Shown here: positions 35,667-44,915 of the stretch, piece by piece | Layout of the letters: every line of letters starts with the position of its first letter | Position numbering within the stretch: the stretch's first letter is position 1 | Source of the DNA: Flavobacterium psychrophilum DSM 3660 = ATCC 49418 | Lineage (GTDB): Bacteria > Bacteroidota > Bacteroidia > Flavobacteriales > Flavobacteriaceae | Length of the DNA: 64,000 bases | NCBI RefSeq assembly: GCF_002217405.1 | Contig: NZ_MUHE01000027.1 | Span: forward strand, 1 to 64,000 | Direction: 5' to 3' | Translations under genes and position numbers: made by a program | Notes under the pieces: generated by a model | The model's input: only the letters and a program-made list of their open reading frames with translations | What the model was told of the DNA's origin: nothing | Databases searched by the model: none

Positions 35667-37727
35667 ATGTCTGAAAAAATAATAGCGCCTTTAGCAACTA
35701 TAAAACCACATACTTTAGAAAAACACAAAGATATTCGCATAGACAATTATTATTGGCTTAACGATCGTGAAAACCCAGAAGTTATTGATTATTTGAACAA
35801 AGAAAACGAATATTATAACGAAATGACAGCCCATACAAAGGCATTTCAAACGGAATTATTCGAAGAAATGAAATCTAGAATTAAAGAAGATGACCAATCA
35901 GTTCCTTACTTATACAACGGTTATTACTATATTACTCGTTTCGAAAAAGGACAAAATTATCCAATATATTCTCGTAAAAAAGGAAATTTAGAAGCTAAAG
36001 AAGAAATATTGTTCGATTGTAACGAAATGGCCAAAGGGCAAACTTATTTTCAATTGGGCGGATTAAGCGTGAGTCCAGATAACAAATGGGCAATTTTTAG
36101 TTCAGATCTTGTAGGACGACGCATTTATACTATTGAGATAAAAAACTTAGAAACAAACAAAATTTTATCCGATAAGATAGAAAACACATCAGGATCGGCA
36201 GTTTGGGCAAATGACAATTTTACTATTTTTTATTCAACACAAGACTCTGTTACCTTACGTTCTGACAAAATTTTTAAACACAAATTAGGTTCAAATTCCT
36301 CTGAAGATGTTTTGGTATATTTCGAAAAAGACGAAACTTATAATGTAGATATTGCCAAATCTAAATCTAAAAAATACCTAGCAATAGAGTCTGGAAGTAC
36401 GCTAACAACAGAATATCAGATTCTAGAAGCCGATAATCCTGACGGAAAATTTAGAATGTTTCAAAAACGAGTTCGTGGTTTAGAATACAGCATCAATCAT
36501 TACGGGGATAGTTTTTATATTATGACCAATAAAGACGAAGCTGATAATTTTAAATTGATGAAAACCTTAGAAACAGCAACATCGAAAGAAAATTGGACCG
36601 AAGTAATAGCCCATAGAGATGCCGTTTTGTTAGAAGATATCGAAATCTTTAAAGACTATTTAGTTGTCGAAGAACGAGAAAATGGTTTGCACAAAATACG
36701 AATTATGCCCTGGAGCGGAAAAGGAGAATATTATTTACCTTTCGATAGCGAAACCTATTCGGCAGCAACAGGTGCTAATGTCGATTTTGATACCGAAATT
36801 CTTCGTTATGGGTATCAATCATTAACCACGCCATCGTCGGTTATCGATTTTAATATGAGAACCAAAACCAAAGATATTAAAAAAGAGCAAGAAGTTTTAG
36901 GAGGCAAATTCGATAAAAAAAATTATATTGAAAAAAGAGTTTGGGCTACAGCCAATGACGGAACAAAAATTCCTATTTCGATAATTCATCAAGTAGGAGT
37001 GAAGCTCGAGGGCAACAATCCGCTATTGCAATATGCTTACGGATCTTACGGATATTCGATGGATTGCACCTTTTCGACCACCAGATTATCACTTCTTGAC
37101 CGTGGGTTTATTTTTGCCATTGCGCACATTCGTGGCGGAGAAGATTTGGGAAGACCTTGGTATGAAGACGGAAAATTATTAAAAAAGAAAAATACATTTA
37201 CTGATTTTATAGATTGCTCAAAATATTTAATTTCAGAAAAATATACATCAGCCAAGCATTTATATGCCGAAGGGGGTTCTGCAGGAGGATTATTAATGGG
37301 CGCAGTAATAAATATGGCACCACTATTGTATAACGGTATCATAGCACAAGTTCCTTTTGTAGATGTAATTACCACAATGCTAGACGATTCTATCCCGTTA
37401 ACAACAGGAGAATATGACGAATGGGGAAATCCGAACAAGAAAAAATATTACGATTATATGAAATCTTATTCGCCTTACGACAATATTGTAGCACAAAAAT
37501 ATCCAAATATGTTAGTAACCACAGGACTTCACGACTCGCAAGTACAATATTGGGAACCAGCAAAATGGGTAGCAAAATTAAGAACACTAAAAACAGACAA
37601 TAATTTGCTTTACCTTGACACAAATATGGATGCAGGTCACGGTGGCGCATCGGGACGCTTCGAATCTCTTAAGGAAGTCGCAAAAGAATTTAGTTTTTTG
37701 TTAGATTTGGAAGGAATAAAAAGGTAA
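35667..37727 (+). CDS. Oligopeptidase B-like S9 prolyl oligopeptidase
   Basis: The 686-residue protein has an N-terminal beta-propeller (about residues 70-400) and a C-terminal alpha/beta hydrolase domain. The nucleophile lies in AEGGSAGGLLMGA near residue 534, the acid in TGLHDSQVQYWEPAKW, and the catalytic His in DAGHGGASGR near residue 660. No signal peptide is present, so it works in the cytoplasm on short peptides; the family cuts after basic residues. The S9 opening APLATIKPHTLEKH is typical of OpdB. It is transcribed alone. Confidence 0.92.
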   Translation: MSEKIIAPLATIKPHTLEKHKDIRIDNYYWLNDRENPEVIDYLNKENEYYNEMTAHTKAFQTELFEEMKSRIKEDDQSVPYLYNGYYYITRFEKGQNYPIYSRKKGNLEAKEEILFDCNEMAKGQTYFQLGGLSVSPDNKWAIFSSDLVGRRIYTIEIKNLETNKILSDKIENTSGSAVWANDNFTIFYSTQDSVTLRSDKIFKHKLGSNSSEDVLVYFEKDETYNVDIAKSKSKKYLAIESGSTLTTEYQILEADNPDGKFRMFQKRVRGLEYSINHYGDSFYIMTNKDEADNFKLMKTLETATSKENWTEVIAHRDAVLLEDIEIFKDYLVVEERENGLHKIRIMPWSGKGEYYLPFDSETYSAATGANVDFDTEILRYGYQSLTTPSSVIDFNMRTKTKDIKKEQEVLGGKFDKKNYIEKRVWATANDGTKIPISIIHQVGVKLEGNNPLLQYAYGSYGYSMDCTFSTTRLSLLDRGFIFAIAHIRGGEDLGRPWYEDGKLLKKKNTFTDFIDCSKYLISEKYTSAKHLYAEGGSAGGLLMGAVINMAPLLYNGIIAQVPFVDVITTMLDDSIPLTTGEYDEWGNPNKKKYYDYMKSYSPYDNIVAQKYPNMLVTTGLHDSQVQYWEPAKWVAKLRTLKTDNNLLYLDTNMDAGHGGASGRFESLKEVAKEFSFLLDLEGIKR

Positions 37728-37744
37728 ATTAAATATTTTTTATA

Positions 37745-37752
37745 TAAATTTG
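37745..37752 (+). promoter_or_regulatory. Candidate -7 promoter element for the PLP enzyme gene
   Basis: TAAATTTG matches TAnnTTTG, 28 bases before the first ATG. Confidence 0.45.
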
Positions 37753-37780
37753 CAAAGTATGCAGTTGTATAGATGTAAAA

Positions 37781-38848
37781 ATGTATGATGCCTCGATTTA
37801 TAATTATATGAAAGAAGATATAAAAGCTTATAATAACGTTTTAGAATTAATAGGAAATACACCACTTATTAAAATAGATAAAATTACCGAAGGCTTAAAA
37901 GGTAATTTTTACGCAAAAGTGGAAGCATTTAATCCAGGACATTCTACGAAAGACAGGATAGCGTTATATATTATCGAAGAAGCCGAAAAACAAGGAATAT
38001 TAAAACCTGGAGATACTATTATCGAAACTACATCTGGTAATACAGGTTTTAGTTTAGCAATGGTTAGTATTATAAAAGGATATGATTGTATTTTCGCAAT
38101 AAGTTCTAAATCCTCTGCAGACAAGATAGATATGTTGCGTAGCATGGGAGCAAAAGTATATGTTTGTCCAGCCCATGTGTCTGCTGATGATGAGCGTTCT
38201 TATTATAGTGTAGCCAAACGTTTACATGAAGAAATAAAAGGATCAGTATATATTAATCAGTATTTTAATCATTTAAATATTGAAGCACACTATAAATCTA
38301 CAGGGCCTGAAATTTGGGAGCAAACAAACGGAAAAATTACACACCTAATTGCTTGCACAGGAACAGGAGGCACAATTTCAGGTATTGCAAAATTTTTAAA
38401 AGAAAAAAATCCAAACATTAGAATTTTAGGTGTAGATGCTTATGGTTCTGTTATAAAAAAATACCACGAAACCAAAGAGTTTGATAAAGATGAAATTTAT
38501 CCTTATAGAATAGAAGGTTTGGGTAAAAACTTAATTCCGTCGGCTCTTGATTTTGATTTGATAGACAAGTTTGTTAAAGTTACCGATGAAGAAAGTGCAC
38601 ACATGACAAGAAACATTGCAAAAGTAGAGGGTCTTTTCGTAGGTTACACTTCGGGTGCGGTAGTGCAAGCAATAAAGCAATATGCCGAAGAAGGTGAGTT
38701 TGATGAAAAAAGTAATATAATTGCTATTTTTCCAGACCATGGTTCTCGTTATATGAGTAAAGTTTTTAATGAAGAATGGATGGAAGCTCAAGGTTTTTTT
38801 GACAGCGTAAATGAAGAAGAAATTCAGCAAATAGAATATATAAAATAA
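37781..38848 (+). CDS. Cysteine synthase-like PLP-dependent enzyme
   Basis: The 355-residue protein is a fold-type II PLP enzyme of the CysK/CBS group. The PLP lysine is in [10 protein letters not shown] near residue 51, the substrate loop is [12 protein letters not shown] near residue 85, and the phosphate loop is [15 protein letters not shown] near residue 195. Most members are O-acetylserine sulfhydrylases or cystathionine beta-synthase-like enzymes without the heme or CBS domains. A start at the second Met (37808) is also possible. It is closed by a strong shared terminator. Confidence 0.9.
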   Translation: MYDASIYNYMKEDIKAYNNVLELIGNTPLIKIDKITEGLKGNFYAKVEAFNPGHSTKDRIALYIIEEAEKQGILKPGDTIIETTSGNTGFSLAMVSIIKGYDCIFAISSKSSADKIDMLRSMGAKVYVCPAHVSADDERSYYSVAKRLHEEIKGSVYINQYFNHLNIEAHYKSTGPEIWEQTNGKITHLIACTGTGGTISGIAKFLKEKNPNIRILGVDAYGSVIKKYHETKEFDKDEIYPYRIEGLGKNLIPSALDFDLIDKFVKVTDEESAHMTRNIAKVEGLFVGYTSGAVVQAIKQYAEEGEFDEKSNIIAIFPDHGSRYMSKVFNEEWMEAQGFFDSVNEEEIQQIEYIK

Positions 38849-38902
38849 TTTTATTGATGCTTTTGCAAAAGCAGATTTTAATATTTTTAGCACAATAGTA
38901 TA

Positions 38903-38940
38903 TAACAAAAAAGGTCTGAATTTTCAGACCTTTTTTGTTA
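38903..38940. terminator. Bidirectional terminator between convergent genes
   Basis: Perfect 18-base arms (38903-38920 and 38923-38940) built around AAAAAAGGTCTGAA give a hairpin with A-runs on one side and T-runs on the other, so it can stop transcription from both directions. It directly follows the HNH gene stop on the minus strand. Confidence 0.88.
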
Positions 38941-39735
38941 TTATAGCGCAGCAGGAACTTTACCCCAATTGATGCCTCTTTTTATTCTTAAAAGTTGTGT
39001 TTCTGTAACTTTAGTGCGTTTTGCTAATTCCCTTAGTGGTATGCCTTCGTTTATACGTTTTTTAAGAATCATAACTTGTTTTTCATCAAGTTTAGTATTG
39101 CCTCTATGTCCGCCATTAATTAAAACTTTTTCCTTGGCTTTTATGACAAATGGGCTGCTTCTTTGATGCAAACTACTTTCTTCTCTGGTCATCCATTTTA
39201 AATTAGAGTGATGGTTGTTTAGTTTGTCATAATCTATGTGGGCAACGAGATTTTTATCTTCAGGGGCAGGTTCTAAAAAATAAATAGCAACCAATCTGTG
39301 TATTAAAGCTGAAAAATTTCGTTTTCTTTTTTGTTCTCTTTTTTTGTAATTTTTTATATAATTAGTATTAATTGTTTTGAGCAATTCTTGGGTTTCTATA
39401 ATTTTTTGGGCAAGGGTAGTATCTGGTTTTTCGGCTAAATTTATTGCTTCTGTCATAGATGCTATATCTAGTTTTAGGAACTTCATGCTGTTTCTAATAA
39501 TTGTAAAATAAGCCTGATCTTTTTCTTGAATTGGTAAGATTGTTGTAAAATGAACTGATGGATAGCCTTGTGTTAATGTTTGGGTAATATTATAGTTAGT
39601 TCCTTTAAGGATATTAATTTTTTTGATGTTTCCGTGATTTGAAACATGCAATTCGTATTTTTCTGCAAAAGGTGATTTTAGTTCGACTTGTTTCCAGATT
39701 TCTTGGTCATAAAATCTTTTTATGTAATTTGTCAT
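38941..39735 (-). CDS. HNH-motif protein with NUMOD4-like and HTH regions
   Basis: The 264-residue protein opens with EIWKQVELKSPFAEKYELHV and SNHGNIKKIN, matching NUMOD4-type domains of homing endonucleases. The HNH core is HRLVAIYFLEP near residue 143 with VAHIDYDKLNNHHSNLKW near residue 160. The C-terminal 60 residues (LDEKQVMILKKRINEGIPLRELAKRTKVTE...) form a helix-turn-helix-like tail. It lies 39 bases downstream of prfB on the same strand, so it is probably co-transcribed. It may be a nuclease, or a domesticated regulator. No intron or intein was seen in prfB. Confidence 0.75.
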   Translation of the reverse strand: MTNYIKRFYDQEIWKQVELKSPFAEKYELHVSNHGNIKKINILKGTNYNITQTLTQGYPSVHFTTILPIQEKDQAYFTIIRNSMKFLKLDIASMTEAINLAEKPDTTLAQKIIETQELLKTINTNYIKNYKKREQKRKRNFSALIHRLVAIYFLEPAPEDKNLVAHIDYDKLNNHHSNLKWMTREESSLHQRSSPFVIKAKEKVLINGGHRGNTKLDEKQVMILKKRINEGIPLRELAKRTKVTETQLLRIKRGINWGKVPAAL

Positions 39736-39774
39736 ATAAAATTTTTTAGTTGACTTTTTTATTTTGCTAAATGA

Positions 39775-40870
39775 TTAGGCTTCTTTTTGGCCCATTTTCA
39801 TTAAATAGGCTTTTAGGAAGGCATCTATATTTCCGTTCATCACACTATCTACATCGCTAGTTTCGTGACCTGTTCGTACATCTTTTACTAATTTGTATGG
39901 TTGCATGACATAGTTTCGGATTTGCGAACCCCATTCTATTTTCATTTTTCCAGCTTCGATATCGTTGCGTTGCTCTTGTTGTTTTTTGAGCTCTATTTCA
40001 TATAATTGGGAACGCAACATTTGCATTGCTCTATTTCTGTTGTCGTGTTGCGAACGTGTTTCTGAGCACTGAATTTGAATTCCTGTAGGCTTGTGTGTGA
40101 GCTGAACTTTTGTTTCTACTTTGTTTACGTTCTGACCACCTGCGCCACTGGAGCGGGCGGTTATAATCTCGATATCGGCAGGATTTATTTCTATTTCTAT
40201 TGTGTCGTCTACTAGCGGATATACATAAACTGAGGCGAAGGAGGTGTGTCGTTTTGCGTTGCTATCGAACGGTGAGATTCGCACCAATCTGTGTACCCCG
40301 TTTTCTCCTTTTAGGTATCCGAAGGAATAATCGCCTTCAATTTCTAATGTTACGGTTTTAATTCCTGCGGCATCTCCTTTTTGAAAATTGAGTTCTTTTA
40401 TTTTGTAGCCTTGATTTTGGGCCCACATTATATACATACGCATGAGCATTTCTGCCCAGTCGCAACTTTCTGTTCCGCCTGCGCCTGCTGTAATTTGTAA
40501 AACGGCACTCAAGGCATCGCCTTCGTCCGAGAGCATGTTTTTTAATTCGATTCCTTCAATATGGGTATTTGTTGCTTCGTATTGCTGGTCTAATTCTTGT
40601 TCGGAAAGTTCTCCTTCTTTATAGAAATCGTAGGCTAATTGCAATTCGTCGGTCATTTTGACTGCGGTGTTGTAATCTTCTACCCATTTTTTTTTTGATC
40701 GTAGGTTTTTTACAATGATTTGGGCTTCTTTTGCATTGTTCCAAAAGTTGGGGGCAAAGGTTTTTTCTTCTTCGTTTGTAATTTCTATTAGTTTTGCATC
40801 AACGTCAAAGATACCTCCTTAACGCACCAAGGCGCTCCACAATACCTTTTATTTGTTCGGTATTTGTCAT
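39775..40870 (-). CDS. prfB: Peptide chain release factor 2, with programmed +1 frameshift
   Basis: The gene is read in two frames. The 21 codons from the ATG at 40868-40870 end at an in-frame TGA (40805-40807); a +1 shift at CTT-T continues to 39775, giving about 364 residues, normal for RF2. The GGQ motif lies in [13 protein letters not shown], and the SPF tripeptide in [12 protein letters not shown] recognises UGA and UAA. An ORF from the internal Met at 40654-40656 would lose about 70 N-terminal residues. Because RF2 itself ends at UGA, low RF2 promotes the shift, giving autoregulation. The HNH gene follows. Confidence 0.97.
40804..40819 (-). promoter_or_regulatory. prfB programmed frameshift site
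   Basis: Read on the minus strand: AGGAGG (40819-40814), TAT, then the shift site CTT-TGA-C (40810-40804). The Shine-Dalgarno-like AGGAGG, its three-base distance and the CTTTGAC heptamer match the E. coli prfB arrangement. Confidence 0.95.
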
Positions 40871-40911
40871 AAATTTGTTTAATTTTGTATTAATAATAAT
40901 GCTTCTTTTCT

Positions 40912-40990
40912 AGCCCCGATAGTAGTGAAAATCCTTTTTCTGGCTCCTTTAGCCAGGAAAAGATTGTAACGGATAGCGGGAATAGCTCCT
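40912..40990. repeat. Interspersed hairpin repeat, copy 2
   Basis: Inverse-orientation copy of the element at 10378-10459. Central hairpin CTTTTTCTGGCT (40934-40945) with AGCCAGGAAAAG (40951-40962). A T-A pair in copy 1 is G-C here, so the stem is conserved by covariation. Confidence 0.8.
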
Positions 40991-41035
40991 AAAGAGGATT
41001 GATTGATTTGTAAAAATAAGAATTTTATCCGAAAT

Positions 41036-42061
41036 ATGGAAATAAATTTAGTTAGCGATACTGTTACCAAGCCTACGCAAGAGATGTTAGGTGTTATGTT
41101 TGGTGCTAAAGTGGGTGATGATGTGTATAAGCAAGACCCAACGGTTGTTGCTTTAGAGTGGAAAATTGCCAAGATGTTTGGTATGCAGGCGGCTTTGTTT
41201 TTTCCTTCGGGTACTATGGCTAATCAGACTGCTATAAAGTTGCATACTAATCCGGGTGATCAGATTATTTGCGATAAGTGGTCGCATATTTATCATTATG
41301 AGGGTGGTGGGGCTTCTTTTAATAGTGGGGTTTCTTGTAGTCTTGTAGATGGAAATCGTGGTATGATTACGGCCAATTTGGTTAAAAATGCCATAAATGA
41401 TCCTGATTTTTATCATGCGCCACTTACTAGTTTGGTGAGTATTGAGAATACGACTAATAAGGGGGGGGGGGCTTGTTATGATTTAGAGCCGCTTCGGGAA
41501 ATAAAGCAAGTTTGTGCCGATCATAATTTGAAATATCATCTGGATGGTGCGAGATTATGGAATGCTTTGGTTGCAAAGAGGCAATCGCCAAGTCAGTTTG
41601 GCGATTTGTTTGATACTATTTCGGTTTGCTTGTCTAAGGGGTTGGGTGCACCAATTGGTTCTGTTTTGGTTTCTGATGCGAAAACTATTGCTAGAGCACT
41701 TAGAATTCGTAAAATTTTTGGTGGTGGTATGCGACAAGCAGGATATTTAGCTGCTGCGGGAATTTATGCTTTAGATAATCATATAGAGCGTTTGGCAGAT
41801 GACCATCGTAGGGCAAGAGAAATTGCACAGGTTTTGCAAAGTTTACCTTGGATAGCGCATATAGAACCTGTGGAGACTAATATTATAATATTTTCTATTC
41901 AAACTTATCTAGATGAGAAAGTGATTATCGAAAAACTAAGGGAAAAAGGAATTTCTATTAGCTCTATGGGCTACGGAAAAATGCGTATTGTGACTCATTT
42001 AGATTACCGTGAGGTCATGCACGGTTATGTATTGGAGACTTTTTTTAGATTGAAAGTATAA
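41036..42061 (+). CDS. Low-specificity L-threonine aldolase
   Basis: The 341-residue enzyme is a beta-eliminating-lyase-fold (fold-type I) PLP protein that splits threonine into glycine and acetaldehyde. NLVSDTVTKPTQEM opens it, FPSGTMANQTAIKLH lies near residue 63, the lysine is in SVCLSKGLGAPIGSVLV near residue 200. The frame extends upstream to a TTG, but the ATG at 41036 gives the family start. An 11-G run (41461-41471) lies in the coding part and encodes K-G-G-G-A, the form expected in the family. The gene is closed by the 42187-42230 terminator. Confidence 0.92.
   Translation: MEINLVSDTVTKPTQEMLGVMFGAKVGDDVYKQDPTVVALEWKIAKMFGMQAALFFPSGTMANQTAIKLHTNPGDQIICDKWSHIYHYEGGGASFNSGVSCSLVDGNRGMITANLVKNAINDPDFYHAPLTSLVSIENTTNKGGGACYDLEPLREIKQVCADHNLKYHLDGARLWNALVAKRQSPSQFGDLFDTISVCLSKGLGAPIGSVLVSDAKTIARALRIRKIFGGGMRQAGYLAAAGIYALDNHIERLADDHRRAREIAQVLQSLPWIAHIEPVETNIIIFSIQTYLDEKVIIEKLREKGISISSMGYGKMRIVTHLDYREVMHGYVLETFFRLKV
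41461..41471 (+). repeat. Homopolymer of 11 G inside the threonine aldolase gene
   Basis: The tract encodes the end of Lys, three Gly and the start of Ala. It is exceptional in this AT-rich genome; any one-base slip would shift the frame. Confidence 0.95.
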
Positions 42062-42186
42062 ATATATAATTGCTAATGATAAAAGTGTAACTTGTACTCA
42101 GTTGTTTTATTACACGATTTTTTTTAGACTCGAAAAAAACGGGAATTTGTGGTTGCCTTTTTGGGTTTTTTAGCGCATTAGTAGTT

Positions 42187-42230
42187 AAATTACGAATTAT
42201 AATAAGATATTATAATTCGTAATTTTTTTT
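42187..42230 (+). terminator. Terminator after threonine aldolase
   Basis: Exact 17-base arms AAATTACGAATTATAAT (42187-42203) and inverse (42209-42225) end in a T-run that reaches the stop codon of ybaB (42229-42231) on the other strand. Confidence 0.82.
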
Positions 42231-42549
42231 ATTTAAACATATCTTCCATACCTGGAATCATGGGCATATCTACTTTTGTAACGGCATCAAGTTCGGTTAG
42301 GTTTACTCTTGTAGCTTTCTCGATTGCTTTGTTTATTACAGTTACCAGATAATCTTCTAATTGTTCTTTGTCTTCAAGTAAAGCGTCGCTAACAGAAATG
42401 TTTTTTATCGCATTATTTGCCGTTATAGTTACTTTAAGTAATCCGTCAGAACTTTGCTCGTGTATGAGAACGGTGTCTAAACGTTTTTTTGTGTCTTCTA
42501 TTTTTTGTTGGGTTTCTTTCATTTTACCCATCATTGCCATTAAGTCCAT
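42229..42549 (-). CDS. YbaB/EbfC-family nucleoid-associated protein
   Basis: The 106-residue protein fits the family: the N-terminal [20 protein letters not shown] helix with Met and Gln/Lys repeats, the central beta-sheet [20 protein letters not shown], and a Pro/Met-rich tail ([10 protein letters not shown]). EbfC binds DNA as a tweezer-like dimer and is often encoded near recR and dnaX; here it stands alone, divergent from recJ. The frame extends 22 residues further, but the ATG at 42547-42549 gives the family N-terminus. Confidence 0.9.
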   Translation of the reverse strand: MDLMAMMGKMKETQQKIEDTKKRLDTVLIHEQSSDGLLKVTITANNAIKNISVSDALLEDKEQLEDYLVTVINKAIEKATRVNLTELDAVTKVDMPMIPGMEDMFK

Positions 42550-42880
42550 GTTTAATTGTGTTTTATGACTATATATAACTTTTACCAAGTTGTGTTTAAA
42601 CCACGAATTATACACATTAGTACAAATTTTTTAAAGACCCATAAATAGGAATTTGTGGTAACCGTATTTTTTTTTTAAATACTTGGTATTAGTTAGAAAG
42701 AGTCAAATTGTGTTTTTAATTTGCCGCAAATTTAATAATTTAAAGCTAAAGATCGAATAATTTTTAGCTTTAATAAAACTTACTACTTTTTACTTTTTTT
42801 TGATTATAAATTATTGAATGTTTTAAGCTAAATTTGTTTTTTATACAACGATAATTGTAAATTATAATACAGAATTAAAT
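42550..42880. other. AT-rich spacer between ybaB and recJ
   Basis: Apart from the -7 motif at 42829 I find no element. The GGAATTTGTGGT motif near 42650 recurs near 42142. Confidence 0.5.
42829..42836 (+). promoter_or_regulatory. Candidate -7 promoter element for recJ
   Basis: TAAATTTG matches TAnnTTTG, 44 bases before the ATG. Confidence 0.4.
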
Positions 42881-44569
42881 ATGCGCTGGACAATTAAGCC
42901 AAAACCTGCTGAAGAAAAAGTGAAACATCTGGTAGAAGTGCTAAATATTAAAGATTTTGTAGCTTCATTGCTAATTCAACGCGGAATTGAAACATACGAC
43001 CAAGCCAAAACATTTTTTCGTCCTAGTTTAGATGATTTGCACAATCCATTTTTAATGAAAGATATGGATAAAGCCGTTCGACGAATAGAGAAGGCGATTG
43101 CAAATAACGAAAATATCATGGTTTTTGGAGATTATGATGTTGACGGAACAACCGCAGTTTCATTAGTTTCGTCTTACTTAAAATCCTATTACAAAAATGT
43201 AGCCACTTATATTCCTGATCGTTACGATGAAGGTTACGGAATCTCATATAAAGGTATCGATTATGCCGATGATAATAATATCACACTTATTATTGCACTA
43301 GATTGTGGCATAAAATCGGTAGAGCATGTGGCTTATGCCAAAGCAAAAAACATCGATTTTATTATTTGCGACCACCACCGTCCAGGAGTGTTTTTGCCAG
43401 AAGCAGTTGCTGTTTTAGACCCTAAACGACCCGATTGCTTTTATCCTTACGACGAACTTTGTGGTTGCGGGGTTGGCTTTAAATTAATACAAGCTTTGGG
43501 TGAAAACCGAAACCAAACCATCACAGATTTTATTCCGTATCTAGACTTGGTTGCCACTGCAATTGCTGCCGATATTGTACCTATAACTGGTGAAAATAGA
43601 GTTTTAGCAAAATTTGGCTTAGAAGTAATTAATACAAATCCTAGACCAGGAATTAAGGCTTTAATACAAAATATTAAAAAAGAAACACTCACAATTACCG
43701 ATGTCGTTTTTATCATTGCACCAAGAATAAATGCTGCGGGACGAATAAAACATGGTAATTATGCTGTTCAATTATTAACAGAATTTAATTTGCCACAAGC
43801 AGAAGAATTTGCCACACAAATAGAAATTTTTAATGCTGACAGAAAAGATTTAGACAAACAAATCACCAAAGAAGCATTGCAACAAATAGAAAATAATAAA
43901 GAAGAAAATAACTTTACAACTGTTGTTTACCAAGAAGATTGGCACAAAGGAGTTATAGGAATTGTAGCCTCTAGACTCATAGAAACACATTATAAACCAA
44001 CAATTGTTTTTACAAAAAGCGGCGATAAATTAGCAGCTTCGGCACGTTCTGTTAAAGATTTTGATGTTTATAACGCTCTAGAAGAAAGTGCAGTATTCCT
44101 AGAACAGTTTGGCGGGCACATGTATGCCGCAGGGATGACTCTAAAAGAAGAAAATTATAAAAAATTTAAAAATAAATTTGAAGAAGTTGTTAAAAATAGT
44201 ATTCAGCCAGATTTGCTTATTCCAGAAATTGCTATTGATGCCGAACTTAAATTATCCGATATAAATGAAAAATTAGTCCGTATTTTAAAGCAATTCGAAC
44301 CCTTTGGTCCAGAAAATATGACTCCTGTTTTTATATCAAAAAATATAAACGATACGGGTTATGCTAAAACTCTTGGTAAAGACGAAGAGCATTTGCGATT
44401 GTTTGTAAAACAAAATAATAGTGAAGGATTTGCTGCTATTGGTTTTAATTTAGCCAATAAAAAAGCACTTACAGAAAATCAGAAACCATTTGATGCAGTA
44501 TATTATATTGATGAAAATATTTGGAATGGAAATGTAACTTTGCAATTAAGACTACGAGATATAAACTAA
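42881..44569 (+). CDS. recJ: Single-stranded-DNA-specific exonuclease RecJ
   Basis: The 562-residue protein has the DHH-family phosphoesterase core: MVFGDYDVDGTTAV near residue 85 and FIICDHHRPGVF near residue 163, with LDCGIKS between, then the DHHA1 domain with FGGHMYAAGMTL near residue 412 and a C-terminal OB-fold. RecJ is a 5'-3' exonuclease acting on single-stranded DNA in recombination and mismatch repair. Length is normal. It precedes a small membrane protein gene after 163 bases. Confidence 0.95.
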   Translation: MRWTIKPKPAEEKVKHLVEVLNIKDFVASLLIQRGIETYDQAKTFFRPSLDDLHNPFLMKDMDKAVRRIEKAIANNENIMVFGDYDVDGTTAVSLVSSYLKSYYKNVATYIPDRYDEGYGISYKGIDYADDNNITLIIALDCGIKSVEHVAYAKAKNIDFIICDHHRPGVFLPEAVAVLDPKRPDCFYPYDELCGCGVGFKLIQALGENRNQTITDFIPYLDLVATAIAADIVPITGENRVLAKFGLEVINTNPRPGIKALIQNIKKETLTITDVVFIIAPRINAAGRIKHGNYAVQLLTEFNLPQAEEFATQIEIFNADRKDLDKQITKEALQQIENNKEENNFTTVVYQEDWHKGVIGIVASRLIETHYKPTIVFTKSGDKLAASARSVKDFDVYNALEESAVFLEQFGGHMYAAGMTLKEENYKKFKNKFEEVVKNSIQPDLLIPEIAIDAELKLSDINEKLVRILKQFEPFGPENMTPVFISKNINDTGYAKTLGKDEEHLRLFVKQNNSEGFAAIGFNLANKKALTENQKPFDAVYYIDENIWNGNVTLQLRLRDIN

Positions 44570-44702
44570 TACTGATGATTTTTTTACCACAGATTTACAG
44601 ATTGCTAAAAAATAATATTTTCTAATTTTTTTTATGTTATTTGTACAGTGAAACTTCACTTTATTATTTTCAAACTACAAATATACAGTTAAAACCAATT
44701 TA

Positions 44703-44717
44703 GTCCGCAAAGCGGAC
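44703..44717. repeat. Short palindrome upstream of the small membrane protein gene
   Basis: GTCCGCAAAGCGGAC forms a six-base-pair stem with a three-base loop, 16 bases before the ATG at 44733. It has no T-run on the plus strand. On the minus strand it is followed only by mixed bases, so its role is open. Confidence 0.5.
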
Positions 44718-44732
44718 AGTAAAAAAATAAAA

Positions 44733-44915
44733 ATGAAAAACAGATACATCATACTAATGATTCTCCTAGCGATTGCCTTATTTTGGAATCAAAATACGAT
44801 AAAACCAAGCCTCTGGATAAAAATTATAGGATTAGTTTTATTCTTTTATGGTATGATGAAATTAAGCGCAAAAACACCCAGTAAAAACCAAGATAACCAA
44901 GATAACCAAGAATAA
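44733..44915 (+). CDS. Small membrane protein
   Basis: The 60-residue protein has two hydrophobic helices, residues 4-20 and 29-46, and a charged tail of three NQ(D/E) repeats. The DNA of the tail is a tandem 9-base repeat, AACCAAGAT, at 44886-44912. The stop overlaps the start of the Smr gene as TAATG, implying coupled translation. I do not know the family, but this pair looks conserved in flavobacteria. Its partner being an Smr protein gives no clear function. Confidence 0.65.
   Translation: MKNRYIILMILLAIALFWNQNTIKPSLWIKIIGLVLFFYGMMKLSAKTPSKNQDNQDNQE

Noticed and set aside
39775..40656. prfB as a shortened gene starting at an internal Met
   Set aside because: The missing N-terminal residues are encoded upstream through the programmed frameshift, giving a full-length RF2.
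44703..44717. The GTCCGC palindrome as a terminator of recJ
   Set aside because: It lacks a T-run on the plus strand and lies 134 bases after the stop, close to the next start.
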